Below are positions 7,618 to 16,409 of a stretch of 64,000 nt of DNA, one piece after another. Within the stretch, counting starts at the first letter, position 1. Every line of letters begins with the position of its first letter. The stretch spans positions 3,596 through 67,595 of the forward strand of contig DATKRV010000105.1 of NCBI GenBank assembly GCA_035532075.1, in the 5' to 3' direction. Under the pieces are notes generated by a model that saw only the letters and a program-made list of their open reading frames with translations, did not search any database and had not been told where the DNA came from. The position numbers and the translations under genes are program-made. The DNA is from CAIVND01 sp035532075 (GTDB lineage Bacteria; Actinomycetota; Acidimicrobiia; Acidimicrobiales; Bog-793).

Positions 7618-10248
7618 TCACGCCCCTGGGTTGAATTGCCCGGCGACGGTGAACCGTTCGTTCTGAAGACGCCTTGCAAGGCGGATGTTGATCGCGCGTC
7701 GCTCCAAGGTCTGTTCTACGAGTTTGAGTTCGGAGACATCGGCAACCTTCAGGCCAAAAGCTTCAACCTCACCGGCAAGTAAGGGCTCACCTGATTCATC
7801 GAGTTGGGCAAGAGCACTCAACCCTTCGAGCATCCGCTGAATTGAATTGTCTGGAAAACGCCTGCGCAACTCTGCGAAATTATCGGTGATGAATCTCCAG
7901 GTCTGAAGGTTGATCTTTCGATTCCGAAGCATCTGTCGAAGAAGGTACGGAGCATCCTGGGATCTGATCTCGGTGAGGCACAGTTCGTGGATTTTCTGGG
8001 CAAGGAGAGGATCGCTGAGCTTGGCGAAAGCACTCAGATGGCGAATCTGGTCACTTGGGTTCTGTGGATTGCGAAAGCGCGCGAGGATCTGTTCGAATAC
8101 CGTGTCATCCGAATGGCCCGCGACCACGCCAAGTACTGACCCAGCGAGATCCGCATCCATTGGCACCCCACCGAGGTGTTCTCGATCAAAGAGTTCTCGG
8201 CAGTGCGCGATGACTGTCAAATCTTGTCCAGCTCCCCCGAGGGAGGCGATCAACGATGACCGCAGGAGTGGGGTCGACTCCTTGTCGTCCGTCGAGATCT
8301 TCCAGCCCGTCTGCGTCAGAACCGGTCCCAGTAACTCTCGGGTGAAACTGGCAAGTTCGGCTCCTCTTGACGGTGCAATCAACGTGTTGATTGTCTCGAT
8401 GGCTCCGATAATGACAGACCAGACAAACGGATCGCGCTCGTCATGCAGCGCAGCGGCGAGTTCCGCGAGCTGGACGAGATCGGACCGACCAGCGAGGATG
8501 TAGGCCCAGGTGTCATCTGCAAGATTGAATCGCTCAATGTCGCGTAATTGCGCGATATCTTGAAGCAGTTCGCTGTAGCTCGCGCGGTCGTATTTTACGC
8601 GAAAGAATCCGGAACCGCCGACATTGACGAGAAGAGGGCCCTTGTCGACGGTGATGTGAAACGCGTTCGTGCCGAGGAGTGCGTGGGACTCTTGACCGTG
8701 CTGTCCGAGGGGGGCAGCAATGATCGGAACAAGCCAGTCACGTCCAATCGCGGATTCTCCATTTTCGATGGCCGGAAGGTAAGAGAAGGGTGTCTGGGAG
8801 AGTTCGAATACCGTAGGAGATTCACCGGGTTTGGGGCAGAGTTCAACCGAGGGAAATCCTCCCTGGAAAATCCACGAGTTCATGATTGCCCGAACCGGTG
8901 CATCATCGGACGCAGACTCGATCGCATCCCAGAGATCATCGGATTCGGTATTCGCGTAGATATGGGATTTGAGATACCTTCGAACGCCATCTCGGAATTT
9001 GTCCGGTCCAAGATATTGTTCGATCATCCACAGAATGCTCGCCCCCTTTTCGTATGTGAGCACATCAAACATCGCGGCTGCCTCATCGGGATGATTCACC
9101 GGAAATTCAACTGGCCGAGTCGCGTGCAGGGCATCGACGTGAAAAGCCGCCGACTTCGAGCGGCTGAACGAAACAAAGGTATTCCACTCTGGATGGAGGT
9201 CGTCCTGGCAGAGTCGAGACATGAAGGTCGCGAAAGCCTCATTGAGCCAGATTCCATTCCACCAACGCATGGTGACAAGATCGCCGAACCACATGTGGGC
9301 GATTTCGTGCTCCACAACCTCAACGAGGGATTCCATTTCGGTGCGCGACACGTTCTCGGGGTCGGCGAGCAAGATCGCCTCGCGAAATGTCACACACCCG
9401 AGATTCTCCATCGCGCCGGAGGCAAAATCAGGAAGAGCGACAAGGTCGAGCTTGGTCCCGGGGTAGGGGATATCGAAGTAGTTCGTGAAAAACCGTAATG
9501 CATGAGCGCCCGCTTCGAGCGCATGGCCCGCGAGGTGGAGTCTTCCTGGCACGGTATACACGCGTAGCGCAACGCCGTTGACATCAATTGGCTCTGTTGC
9601 CTCGAGTGGGCCCACAATAAGCGCGACGAGATAGGTCGACATTGGAATTGTCTCGGCAAAATGAACACGTCGTTTGCCGTTCCCAAGCTCCGAACTCGAC
9701 AGCTCTTCTCCATTTGATATCGCAGTCATCGTGCTTGGGACTTCGAGCGTGATGTCGAAGATCGCTTTTCTGTCAGGCTCGTCAAAGCACGGAAAAGCCT
9801 TTCGAGCATCGGTCTGCTCGAACTGCGTCGTCGCGATCGTCTGGAGCTTGCCGCCGTTGTCCACATAGGTGCTCTTGTAAAGTCCACAGAGCTTGTCATT
9901 TAGTCGGCCTCGAAATTTGCATGAAAGTGTGTAACGGCCCGGGTCAAGTGGGCTGGCCGTCGTAAAGGTGACCTGCTCAAATTTGCTGTTCATCGTGATG
10001 GTTGCAGCGGATGCATTGTCAGCGCTCCCGCTCGGATTACCCCATCCGGGTTCGATGGTCGCGTGTTCGATCGTCAGGTCGCAGGCATTCAACACGATTG
10101 ACTGTGTGGCTTCGAATACCTCGAGTTCAAGCGATTCCGCGCCCTCGAAGTCTTCTTGTTCGAGGTCCGGAGCCAGGCGGAGCACATAGCGAACAGGCTT
10201 GGTGTTGCGCGGAAGCCGGAAGTCATCGGCGAGTGTCGGTTCAGGCAT
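7618..10248 (-). CDS. pepN: Aminopeptidase N (M1 family)
   Basis: An 876-residue cytosolic zinc aminopeptidase that removes N-terminal residues from peptides. The substrate-anchoring GAMEN motif is at residues 278-282. The zinc motif HEIAH is at 314-318, with the third ligand Glu337 in WLNEAFA, giving the expected HEXXH-x18-E spacing. The length and the large C-terminal helical part (about 540-876, ERAP1-like) match actinobacterial PepN. The gene converges on the Nramp-related gene with only 39 bases between the stops. The start ATG at 10248 has no Shine-Dalgarno but has TAACGT ending 6 bases upstream, so the transcript is probably leaderless. Confidence 0.95.
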   Translation of the reverse strand: MPEPTLADDFRLPRNTKPVRYVLRLAPDLEQEDFEGAESLELEVFEATQSIVLNACDLTIEHATIEPGWGNPSGSADNASAATITMNSKFEQVTFTTASPLDPGRYTLSCKFRGRLNDKLCGLYKSTYVDNGGKLQTIATTQFEQTDARKAFPCFDEPDRKAIFDITLEVPSTMTAISNGEELSSSELGNGKRRVHFAETIPMSTYLVALIVGPLEATEPIDVNGVALRVYTVPGRLHLAGHALEAGAHALRFFTNYFDIPYPGTKLDLVALPDFASGAMENLGCVTFREAILLADPENVSRTEMESLVEVVEHEIAHMWFGDLVTMRWWNGIWLNEAFATFMSRLCQDDLHPEWNTFVSFSRSKSAAFHVDALHATRPVEFPVNHPDEAAAMFDVLTYEKGASILWMIEQYLGPDKFRDGVRRYLKSHIYANTESDDLWDAIESASDDAPVRAIMNSWIFQGGFPSVELCPKPGESPTVFELSQTPFSYLPAIENGESAIGRDWLVPIIAAPLGQHGQESHALLGTNAFHITVDKGPLLVNVGGSGFFRVKYDRASYSELLQDIAQLRDIERFNLADDTWAYILAGRSDLVQLAELAAALHDERDPFVWSVIIGAIETINTLIAPSRGAELASFTRELLGPVLTQTGWKISTDDKESTPLLRSSLIASLGGAGQDLTVIAHCRELFDREHLGGVPMDADLAGSVLGVVAGHSDDTVFEQILARFRNPQNPSDQIRHLSAFAKLSDPLLAQKIHELCLTEIRSQDAPYLLRQMLRNRKINLQTWRFITDNFAELRRRFPDNSIQRMLEGLSALAQLDESGEPLLAGEVEAFGLKVADVSELKLVEQTLERRAINIRLARRLQNERFTVAGQFNPGA

Positions 10249-10254
10249 GGGACA

Positions 10255-10260
10255 ACGTTA
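10255..10260 (-). promoter_or_regulatory. Leaderless -10 box of pepN
   Basis: Read on the minus strand, TAACGT is followed by 6 bases and then the ATG of pepN. No ribosome-binding site fits between them. Confidence 0.45.
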
Positions 10261-10363
10261 GTGAGTTTTCTTGCCTCCCTGAACCAGATTTTGTATACCT
10301 CGCCTTTGAAATACGATCTAATTTTCATCGGCTTTCAATCTTCTAGAACTATCGTGTCAGTTC

Positions 10364-11401
10364 GTGACGACGCGAATGAATCTCGTATCCCAATTGGCAA
10401 GTGAGCGAACCTTTGACGTGGTCTGTGTCGGTACCGCGCTGATCGACCACCTCTCGTTTGCGGATCTTTCTACGGTTGCAGAGCTTGGTCTCGCGGCGGG
10501 AACAATGACACTGATCGACGACGAGACGGCGATGCGTGCACGTACAACGCTTGGTGCTGCGAAGCTCGTTTCGGGCGGGACCGTTGCGAACACTGCCGCC
10601 GGGATTGCCTCGTTTACCGGTCGTCCAGCATTTGTCGGAGCGGTCGCGCCCGATGAGTTCGGAGAACGGTACGCCCATGACCTACGTTCGGTCGGGGTTC
10701 AAACGATGCTGGTCGAAATCGTCGACGAGAATGCTCTCTCCGCGACTGGCGCCTGCTATGTGATGGTCACTCCGGATCAGCAGCGCACCATGGCAACACA
10801 TCTAGGAGTCTCCGGACAGCTTCGTGTCGAGCATCTTCCAGAGGGCCTTCTCGCACAATGCGCGGTGTGTTATTTCGACGGGTATCTGCTTGATTTTCCC
10901 GGCGCGGAAGGGATCGTGCGATCACTGGTCAGTTCCGCAAAAAGACACGGCACAGCGCTCGCCCTTGGTCTCGCGGACCCATTCGTCGTTGACCGTCATC
11001 GCGAGACGCTCATTGCGCTCTTGCCCGATATCAGTCTGCTCTTTTCCAACCAAGACGAGATACTGAGCCTTGGTGAAAGCGATGACATCTACAGGGCAGC
11101 TGAACGGTTTCGACATCCTGACATGGCAGTTGTTGTGACGAGATCAGAGCTTGGCGCGGTCGTCGTTTGGGAGGAGGGGATGGCCCAGATCGATGCGGTG
11201 CCTGTCGATCGCGTCATCGATGTCACCGGAGCTGGAGATCTCTTTGCAGCAGGGATGCTCTATGGGTGCATTCGAGATGGGGATTACCAAATTGGCGCCA
11301 AGCTCGGCGCGCTCGCCGCCTCCGAGGTTATTTCACATCTCGGAGCTCGCCCGGAGCACTCGCTGTATGAGCTGGCAAATAGGGCGGGGATTCTCCTCTA
11401 G
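10364..11401 (+). CDS. PfkB-family carbohydrate/adenosine kinase
   Basis: A 345-residue ribokinase-fold kinase that would phosphorylate a sugar or nucleoside with ATP. The substrate-lid region contains VSGGTVANTAAGIA (residues 69-82, the first PfkB signature region). The second signature, VTGAGDLFAAG (287-297), supplies the anion hole and catalytic Asp292. Closest in feel are the adenosine kinase/fructokinase-like members of actinobacteria, but the substrate cannot be read from sequence. Start is GTG 10364; an ATG at 10376 in the same frame is an alternative. It diverges from pepN, with about 115 bases between the starts, and seems monocistronic. Confidence 0.85.
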   Translation: MTTRMNLVSQLASERTFDVVCVGTALIDHLSFADLSTVAELGLAAGTMTLIDDETAMRARTTLGAAKLVSGGTVANTAAGIASFTGRPAFVGAVAPDEFGERYAHDLRSVGVQTMLVEIVDENALSATGACYVMVTPDQQRTMATHLGVSGQLRVEHLPEGLLAQCAVCYFDGYLLDFPGAEGIVRSLVSSAKRHGTALALGLADPFVVDRHRETLIALLPDISLLFSNQDEILSLGESDDIYRAAERFRHPDMAVVVTRSELGAVVVWEEGMAQIDAVPVDRVIDVTGAGDLFAAGMLYGCIRDGDYQIGAKLGALAASEVISHLGARPEHSLYELANRAGILL

Positions 11402-11672
11402 TGGAGTGTGCCAGAGAGATTCGCGTCAACCTTGCTGCTCGACGTATCGCGCGTCCAGTGCATCATCGAGCACCCTCTGTTGGGGAACATAGATCGCCGC
11501 TGGACAGACCTTGACCTTGATTACGTCGATTGGTGAAGTGTGCGCGGCCCTACCATTTTGAATCTAGAACTCGAAGGCGATTCCACTCGATGCGGAACAA
11601 TCGATGAGAGTAGGCGGCGGTTGAGCGATACATGCAACCAAGAACGCGGGCAAACCCAGAGGTGACGCGGAA
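11402..11672. other. Intergenic stretch without a supported gene
   Basis: Between the kinase and bL37 I see no gene with a usable start. A 34-codon open frame on the minus strand (about 11428-11535) reads like protein but has no ATG, GTG or TTG upstream before a stop. No clear terminator was found. Confidence 0.3.
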
Positions 11673-11756
11673 CTAGCCCCGGCCGCAGTTTGGCTTCTTG
11701 CCGTGATTGGCCTTCTTCTTCTTGCTGAGCTTTCGCTTTGAGGTTCTCTTTGACAT
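11673..11756 (-). CDS. Small 50S ribosomal protein bL37
   Basis: A 27-residue, extremely basic peptide, MSKRTSKRKLSKKKK followed by ANHGKKPNCGRG. The ANHGK(K/R)PN core with a Lys/Arg-rich N-terminus is what I know of bL37, the small actinobacterial large-subunit protein first seen in mycobacterial ribosome structures. The reading frame is intact with a TAG stop at 11673-11675. A TACACT box on the minus strand (11766-11771) ends 9 bases before the ATG, so the mRNA leader would be only one or two bases. It is too short for default gene callers and is easily missed. Confidence 0.85.
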   Translation of the reverse strand: MSKRTSKRKLSKKKKANHGKKPNCGRG

Positions 11757-11895
11757 GGAGGGCAAAGTGTAGTCGAGATGCCAGAGGTTGTCCTACGCCG
11801 ATGAGTGGCCCGAGACTGGATCCGCCTCTGGCCCTTCAGGTATTGACTACCCTAAGGCTGGCTATCGGTACCATGGTGGTGCGAGGAGGAGTGAG

Positions 11896-12207
11896 ATGGC
11901 GTGGCTTCTCAAAGACGGCGAGGTACTCGCAAGCTGCGATGATGCGTCTGCAGGTCCACTTTCCCGTATTCCCATCGGTTCGCCGGTCGGGGCGCAGCTT
12001 CTATCGATAACGCGGCTCCATATAGCGGGCGCGAAGGGAGCAGATATCGCATCGCTCGATGCGGAACGCGTGGTTCGCGCAATCTCGTCTTTTCGCCCGT
12101 GGAGACCAATCCTGGCGAAGAATCCTGGCAAGATGTTCGTTGTCGCGGAGCGTGGAGCATTCGCCCGGTGGGGACTCACTGTCGGTGACCGACTTGAGGT
12201 TCGATGA
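11896..12207 (+). CDS. DUF192 family protein
   Basis: A 103-residue protein with the start MAWLLKDGEVLAS and the end GAFARWGLTVGDRLEVR, both typical of actinobacterial DUF192 members. The usual core (a GLLGR turn and a His-Thr-x-Gly-Met segment) is poorly preserved, so the protein is diverged or has lost its usual site. DUF192 has no settled biochemical function. I chose ATG 11896 because AGGAGGA lies 6 bases upstream at 11884-11890; the open frame extends further up without support. Its stop overlaps the rsmI start (ATGA at 12204-12207), so the two are translationally coupled. Confidence 0.7.
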   Translation: MAWLLKDGEVLASCDDASAGPLSRIPIGSPVGAQLLSITRLHIAGAKGADIASLDAERVVRAISSFRPWRPILAKNPGKMFVVAERGAFARWGLTVGDRLEVR

Positions 12208-13121
12208 CCGATGCGGGATCTGTTGCCTCCGGGGATTCGCCGGAGGCTGTACTCGATGGGGCGATGCACGGCACGATTGGCGTTGCCGGATCGCTGGTGC
12301 TCGTCGCAACGCCGATAGGAAACACCGGCGACATGAGTCGCAGGGCGATGGAGACTCTGGGTCGTGCCGATCTTGTCTGTTGTGAGGATACGAGACACAC
12401 CGGTCAGCTCTTCAAGATGCTTGGAATTAGGCCCAAACAGCTGCTCTCTCTGCACGAACACAATGAGGCACGTAGGGGGGACGAAATAGTTGACCGGATC
12501 ATTCGAGGCGATATGGTTGCGCTCGTCAGTGATGCCGGGACACCTTTGATATCTGACCCTGGAGAGCGTCTCGTCTCGCGTGTCGTTGCGGCCGGGCTAT
12601 TGGTCTCCACGGTTCCAGGCCCCTCGGCGGTGGTTGCCTCGCTGAGCATTTCGGGACTTCCAGCCGATCGGTTCCTGTTCGAAGGTTTCTTGCCCCGAAA
12701 GGGTCGTAGCCGCGAGATGAGGCTGCGTGCAATTGCGGGTGCAGGGGTGACCAGCGTGGTCTACGAGGCTCCGAGGAGAGTCAAGGAGACGCTTGAGGAG
12801 CTGCTCGAAGTCTGTGGCCCCGATCGCAACATCGCAATCGTCAGGGAGTTGACAAAGATGCACGAGGAGGTTTGGCGCGGAACTCTTGGTCAAGCCGTCG
12901 CCCGCCAGGATGCCGAGACTCGTGGTGAGCATGTGATCGTGCTCGGAGCTGCCGTCTCAGGAACCGCGGAACCGATAGGCGATGCGACTGAAGAGCTCGG
13001 ATTCCTTCTCGCCGCGGGCCTGAGTCGTCGTGACGCCGCGAGCGCGCTTGAGATCTTGCGCGGGATTCCACATCGTGTTGCCTATCAGTTGGCACTGAAT
13101 GTTGAACCGAAGGAGAAATAG
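12204..13121 (+). CDS. rsmI: 16S rRNA (cytidine-1402-2'-O)-methyltransferase RsmI
   Basis: A 305-residue member of the tetrapyrrole-methylase fold. RsmI uses S-adenosylmethionine to methylate the ribose of C1402 at the ribosomal P site. After an unusual 28-residue N-terminal extension the family core begins with GSLVLVATPIGNTGDMS. It contains CCEDTRHTGQLF, a VSDAGTPLISDPG loop that binds the cofactor, and VPGPSAVVASLSISGLP. The length without the extension is normal. It overlaps the DUF192 gene by four bases and is followed by metG after 46 bases, forming the start of a translation-related gene run. Confidence 0.93.
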   Translation: MTDAGSVASGDSPEAVLDGAMHGTIGVAGSLVLVATPIGNTGDMSRRAMETLGRADLVCCEDTRHTGQLFKMLGIRPKQLLSLHEHNEARRGDEIVDRIIRGDMVALVSDAGTPLISDPGERLVSRVVAAGLLVSTVPGPSAVVASLSISGLPADRFLFEGFLPRKGRSREMRLRAIAGAGVTSVVYEAPRRVKETLEELLEVCGPDRNIAIVRELTKMHEEVWRGTLGQAVARQDAETRGEHVIVLGAAVSGTAEPIGDATEELGFLLAAGLSRRDAASALEILRGIPHRVAYQLALNVEPKEK

Positions 13122-13155
13122 CGCCGCTTCGGCAAAAGGTCGGCCCTCGGGTCGG

Positions 13156-13161
13156 TACGCT
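13156..13161 (+). promoter_or_regulatory. Leaderless -10 box of metG
   Basis: TACGCT is followed by six bases (ACAAAA) and then the GTG start of metG at 13168. No Shine-Dalgarno sequence is present. Confidence 0.5.
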
Positions 13162-13167
13162 ACAAAA

Positions 13168-14712
13168 GTGCCCGATTCTTTCTTTCAAACCACTCCGATC
13201 TATTACGTCAACGACCGACCCCACCTCGGCACCGCTTATTCGACCGTGACCGCAGATGCATTTGCCCGTTGGCACCGCAGTATCGGCGATGATGTGTTCT
13301 TTCTCACGGGCACCGATGAACATGGTCTCAAGATTGTCCGTGTTGCCGAGGAGCGGGGAAAATCCACGAACGCGTGGGTTGACGAAGCGAGTGCGTGGTT
13401 CGGAGAGGCATGGAATGCCCTTGAGATCACCAATGATGATTTCATTAGGACTACCGAAGAGCGTCATGTCTACGCGGTGCAGAAATTCATGCAGGCCATC
13501 TATGACAATGGTTACATCTATCTCGGTGAGTACGCGGGCTGGTACTGCGTTTCCTGCGAAGCCTATTACTCGGATGCTGAACTACTAGACGGGCAGCGCT
13601 GCCCGGTACACGAGCGTGAGGTGGAGTGGCTCGTTGAGGAGAACTACTTCTTTGCACTTTCGCGTTTTGCCGATCAGCTTCTTGAGTGGTACCGGGCGAA
13701 TCCTGGCGTTGTATTTCCCGAGACGCGCAAAAACGAGGCACTCGGCATCATCAAGCAGGGACTTGAAGACATCTCGGTGACGCGCACCTCCTTTGACTGG
13801 GGGATTCCGGTGCCATGGGATGAGCGCCATGTTGTCTATGTCTGGTACGACGCGCTGATCAACTACGTCACAGCAGCGGGCTACGGAGTGGACGACGAGC
13901 GATTCGCGAGGCTCTGGCCGGCCGTGCATCATCTTGTCGGGAAAGACATCCTCCGCTTCCATGCGGTCTGGTGGCCGGCGATGTGCATGGCAGCGGGTAT
14001 TACTCCACCAGCTCAGATTGTCGCGCACGGCTGGCTCATGGTCGGCGGGGAGAAAATGTCCAAGTCGCGCACGAACCAGCTGGACCCAGTCGAGATTGCA
14101 GCTGATGTGGGCGTCGAGACTCTCCGATATCACCTGCTGCGTGATGTAGCGCTCGGGAACGACGGAGATTTTACCTACGAGGGACTCCTTGCCCGTCACA
14201 ACACCGATCTGGCGAACAATCTCGGAAATCTTCTGCAGCGCGTGAGCACCGTTGTCGGGTCCAAATGCAATGGTGTTGGGCCAATTCCACGCGCCGCTTC
14301 GGAGACGCCCCTGTCATCTGTCGCCGATGAAACGATCCGGCGGGTGCGGGAGGCGTGGACACGTTTTGCACCCCACGATGCACTTGAGTTGACGTGGAGG
14401 CTCGTGCACGAGGCAAATGCAGCGCTCGAAAAGGCCGAGCCGTGGAAGATGGAGCCGGGCCCGGCGGTTGATGCCGTTCTCGGCGACGCGCTCGAGGTCC
14501 TGCGGATCGTTTCGATCCTCGCCTCGCCCGCGCTTCCCGAGACCTGCGCGGAGATCTTTGCGAGAATCGGTCTCGAAGGTCGACCCGATGATCCGGGTCG
14601 GGCGCGCTCAGATGATGGAGAGCTGATCTGGGGTCTTTACCAGGCGAGTGGTCCAGTTATCAAGGGCCCTCCGCTCTTTCCGCGTCGTCGTCTCGATGAG
14701 CGTGAGGACTGA
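13168..14712 (+). CDS. metG: Methionyl-tRNA synthetase
   Basis: A 514-residue class I aminoacyl-tRNA synthetase that charges tRNA-Met. The HIGH-type motif appears as PHLGTAYS near residue 18, and the KMSKS motif as GGEKMSKSRTN. A zinc-knuckle segment with CVSC and RCPVH lies in the connective peptide near residues 125-150. It is of the short type without the C-terminal tRNA-binding EMAP domain. I placed the start at GTG 13168, where homology begins and a TACGCT box lies six bases upstream; an ATG at 13099 would add 23 residues inside rsmI. Its 3' end overlaps tatD by 17 bases. Confidence 0.96.
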   Translation: MPDSFFQTTPIYYVNDRPHLGTAYSTVTADAFARWHRSIGDDVFFLTGTDEHGLKIVRVAEERGKSTNAWVDEASAWFGEAWNALEITNDDFIRTTEERHVYAVQKFMQAIYDNGYIYLGEYAGWYCVSCEAYYSDAELLDGQRCPVHEREVEWLVEENYFFALSRFADQLLEWYRANPGVVFPETRKNEALGIIKQGLEDISVTRTSFDWGIPVPWDERHVVYVWYDALINYVTAAGYGVDDERFARLWPAVHHLVGKDILRFHAVWWPAMCMAAGITPPAQIVAHGWLMVGGEKMSKSRTNQLDPVEIAADVGVETLRYHLLRDVALGNDGDFTYEGLLARHNTDLANNLGNLLQRVSTVVGSKCNGVGPIPRAASETPLSSVADETIRRVREAWTRFAPHDALELTWRLVHEANAALEKAEPWKMEPGPAVDAVLGDALEVLRIVSILASPALPETCAEIFARIGLEGRPDDPGRARSDDGELIWGLYQASGPVIKGPPLFPRRRLDERED

Positions 14713-15565
14713 GTTGAGCGAACGATCGAGCGCGATCCGAGAGCGGATCATCGATCCGGGCAGCTGGACAGACAGCCACTGTCATCTCCACGATCTCGAA
14801 GACGTTCCCGGGCTTCTTGAGCGCTCGCGCGCCGCGAACGTCGATCGGTTGATCTGCATCGGAACGTCGGAGGAATCCTCACATGCGGCAATCTCGCTCG
14901 CGAAACGCTCGAGCGAAAGCGATCATTTGCCAATGCTGTGGGCGACGGTTGGTCAGCACCCCCATGATGCGACAAGCGATAGCGGATGGCTCCTCCAGCT
15001 CCTTGAACGAAGCAAGGTGCTCCTTCCACGTGGGCCGAAGCCACCCGGTTCGATCGTCGCGGTTGGTGAATGCGGACTGGATTTTCATTACAACTATTCG
15101 CCTCCTGATGCACAGCGCGAGGCCTTCATCCTCCAGATCTCCCTCGCTCGCCTCTTCGATCTCGCGCTCGTGGTGCATACTCGCAGTGCTTGGCAGGAGA
15201 CATTTGATCTTCTCGAATCCGAGTTGCAACCCGAACGCGTCGTGATCCACTGTTTTACGGGTGGCCCTGACGAGGCGCGGCGTTGCCTCGACCTTGGTGC
15301 ATATCTTTCGTTTTCGGGGATTGCGACGTTCAAGAATGCAGAAGACATTCGACGTGCAGTTGATCTTTGCCCCATCGACCGTCTCCTGATCGAGACCGAC
15401 GCTCCCTATCTCGCTCCGGTGCCCCACCGTGGAACACCGAATGAGCCAGCGTTCGTCTCTCTTGTCGGCGTTGCACTTGCAAAACGCAAGGGGATCGACG
15501 TTGATGAGTTCGCCAGACATACCTCGAACAATGCGGTCAAGGCCTTCGGAATCAGCAGTGGCTGA
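14696..15565 (+). CDS. tatD: TatD family metal-dependent hydrolase
   Basis: A 289-residue TIM-barrel hydrolase. TatD proteins are metal-dependent deoxyribonucleases with a role in DNA repair or 3'-processing. Metal ligands appear in order: DSHCHLHD near residue 27, GECGLDFHYNYSP with the bridging Glu, VVHTRSAW, VIHCFTGG, and LIETDAPYLAP. The start ATG 14696 overlaps the end of metG by 17 bases, and the end overlaps the start of rsmA, so metG-tatD-rsmA-ispE is one tightly packed transcription unit, a common actinobacterial order. Confidence 0.93.
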   Translation: MSVRTELSERSSAIRERIIDPGSWTDSHCHLHDLEDVPGLLERSRAANVDRLICIGTSEESSHAAISLAKRSSESDHLPMLWATVGQHPHDATSDSGWLLQLLERSKVLLPRGPKPPGSIVAVGECGLDFHYNYSPPDAQREAFILQISLARLFDLALVVHTRSAWQETFDLLESELQPERVVIHCFTGGPDEARRCLDLGAYLSFSGIATFKNAEDIRRAVDLCPIDRLLIETDAPYLAPVPHRGTPNEPAFVSLVGVALAKRKGIDVDEFARHTSNNAVKAFGISSG

Positions 15566-16409
15566 TCGCCATCGTCTCGGGCGAGCGGAACTTCACCGTT
15601 TACTTGATGAGCATGGAATATCTCCGTCAAGGGCACTCGGTCAAAACTTCGTCGCAGATCCCAATACCGTCGAGAGGATCGCTCGGCTAGCTCGCGTAGG
15701 GGTGGGCGACCATGTGATTGAGATTGGCGCCGGTCTCGGGTCACTGACGCTCGCGCTTGCGGCGACAGGCGCTCGGGTCATTGCGGTTGAGATCGATCGT
15801 AATCTGATCCCCATACTTGAATCGCTCGTCCCCCAAAACGTCTCCGTCGTGCACGCCGACGCATTGGTGCTCAACTTCACGAAATTGCTTGAACGAGATA
15901 GACAGTACACACTCGTGGCAAATCTTCCCTATAACGTCGCCACGCCTTTAGTCATGACGCTTCTCGAGCATGTGCCGCCGATCACCAGAATGATTGTGAT
16001 GGTGCAACGCGAGGTAGCTGAGCGACTCGCAGCGGTGCCTGGTTCGCGCGCATTTGCAGGCGTCACCGCGCGACGCTCCTATTTTGCGGATGCAAAGATC
16101 GTTGGGCAGGTCTCTGCAGAGGTCTTCATCCCGAAACCTCATGTGGCCTCTTCGCTGGTCGAAATCGTGCGGCTGGAAGAGCCCGCGGTCGATCCACAGA
16201 TCGCGCCCTATGGGGAGATAGCAGCTTTGATCAGAGCAGGGTTCAGCTCGCGACGAAAGATGCTGCGCAGAGCACTGAAAGGGTTGGTCGGAGAAGACGA
16301 TTTCCGCGCAGCCGGGATTACACCGACTGCACGGGCCGAGACCATCGACATCGCTGCATGGGGCAAGCTTGCGGGATGGAAACGATCGAATTCGCCCACG
16401 CAAAATTAA
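15558..16409 (+). CDS. rsmA: 16S rRNA dimethyladenosine transferase RsmA/KsgA
   Basis: About 283 residues. It dimethylates two adjacent adenines in the 3' hairpin of 16S rRNA (A1518/A1519 in E. coli numbering) late in 30S assembly. The motifs RALGQNFVADPNTVERI, VIEIGAGLGSLTLALA (cofactor glycine loop) and VANLPYNVATPL (catalytic NLPY) are all present. The start is uncertain: GTG 15558 best fits where homology begins, but ATG 15531 or ATG 15504 (with AAGGGG upstream) are in frame and would overlap tatD more. It overlaps ispE at its 3' end. Confidence 0.93.
   Translation: MADRHRLGRAELHRLLDEHGISPSRALGQNFVADPNTVERIARLARVGVGDHVIEIGAGLGSLTLALAATGARVIAVEIDRNLIPILESLVPQNVSVVHADALVLNFTKLLERDRQYTLVANLPYNVATPLVMTLLEHVPPITRMIVMVQREVAERLAAVPGSRAFAGVTARRSYFADAKIVGQVSAEVFIPKPHVASSLVEIVRLEEPAVDPQIAPYGEIAALIRAGFSSRRKMLRRALKGLVGEDDFRAAGITPTARAETIDIAAWGKLAGWKRSNSPTQN

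Noticed and set aside
11428..11535. A 34-codon minus-strand frame that reads like protein
   Set aside because: No ATG, GTG or TTG start between the preceding stop and the frame; no ribosome-binding site.
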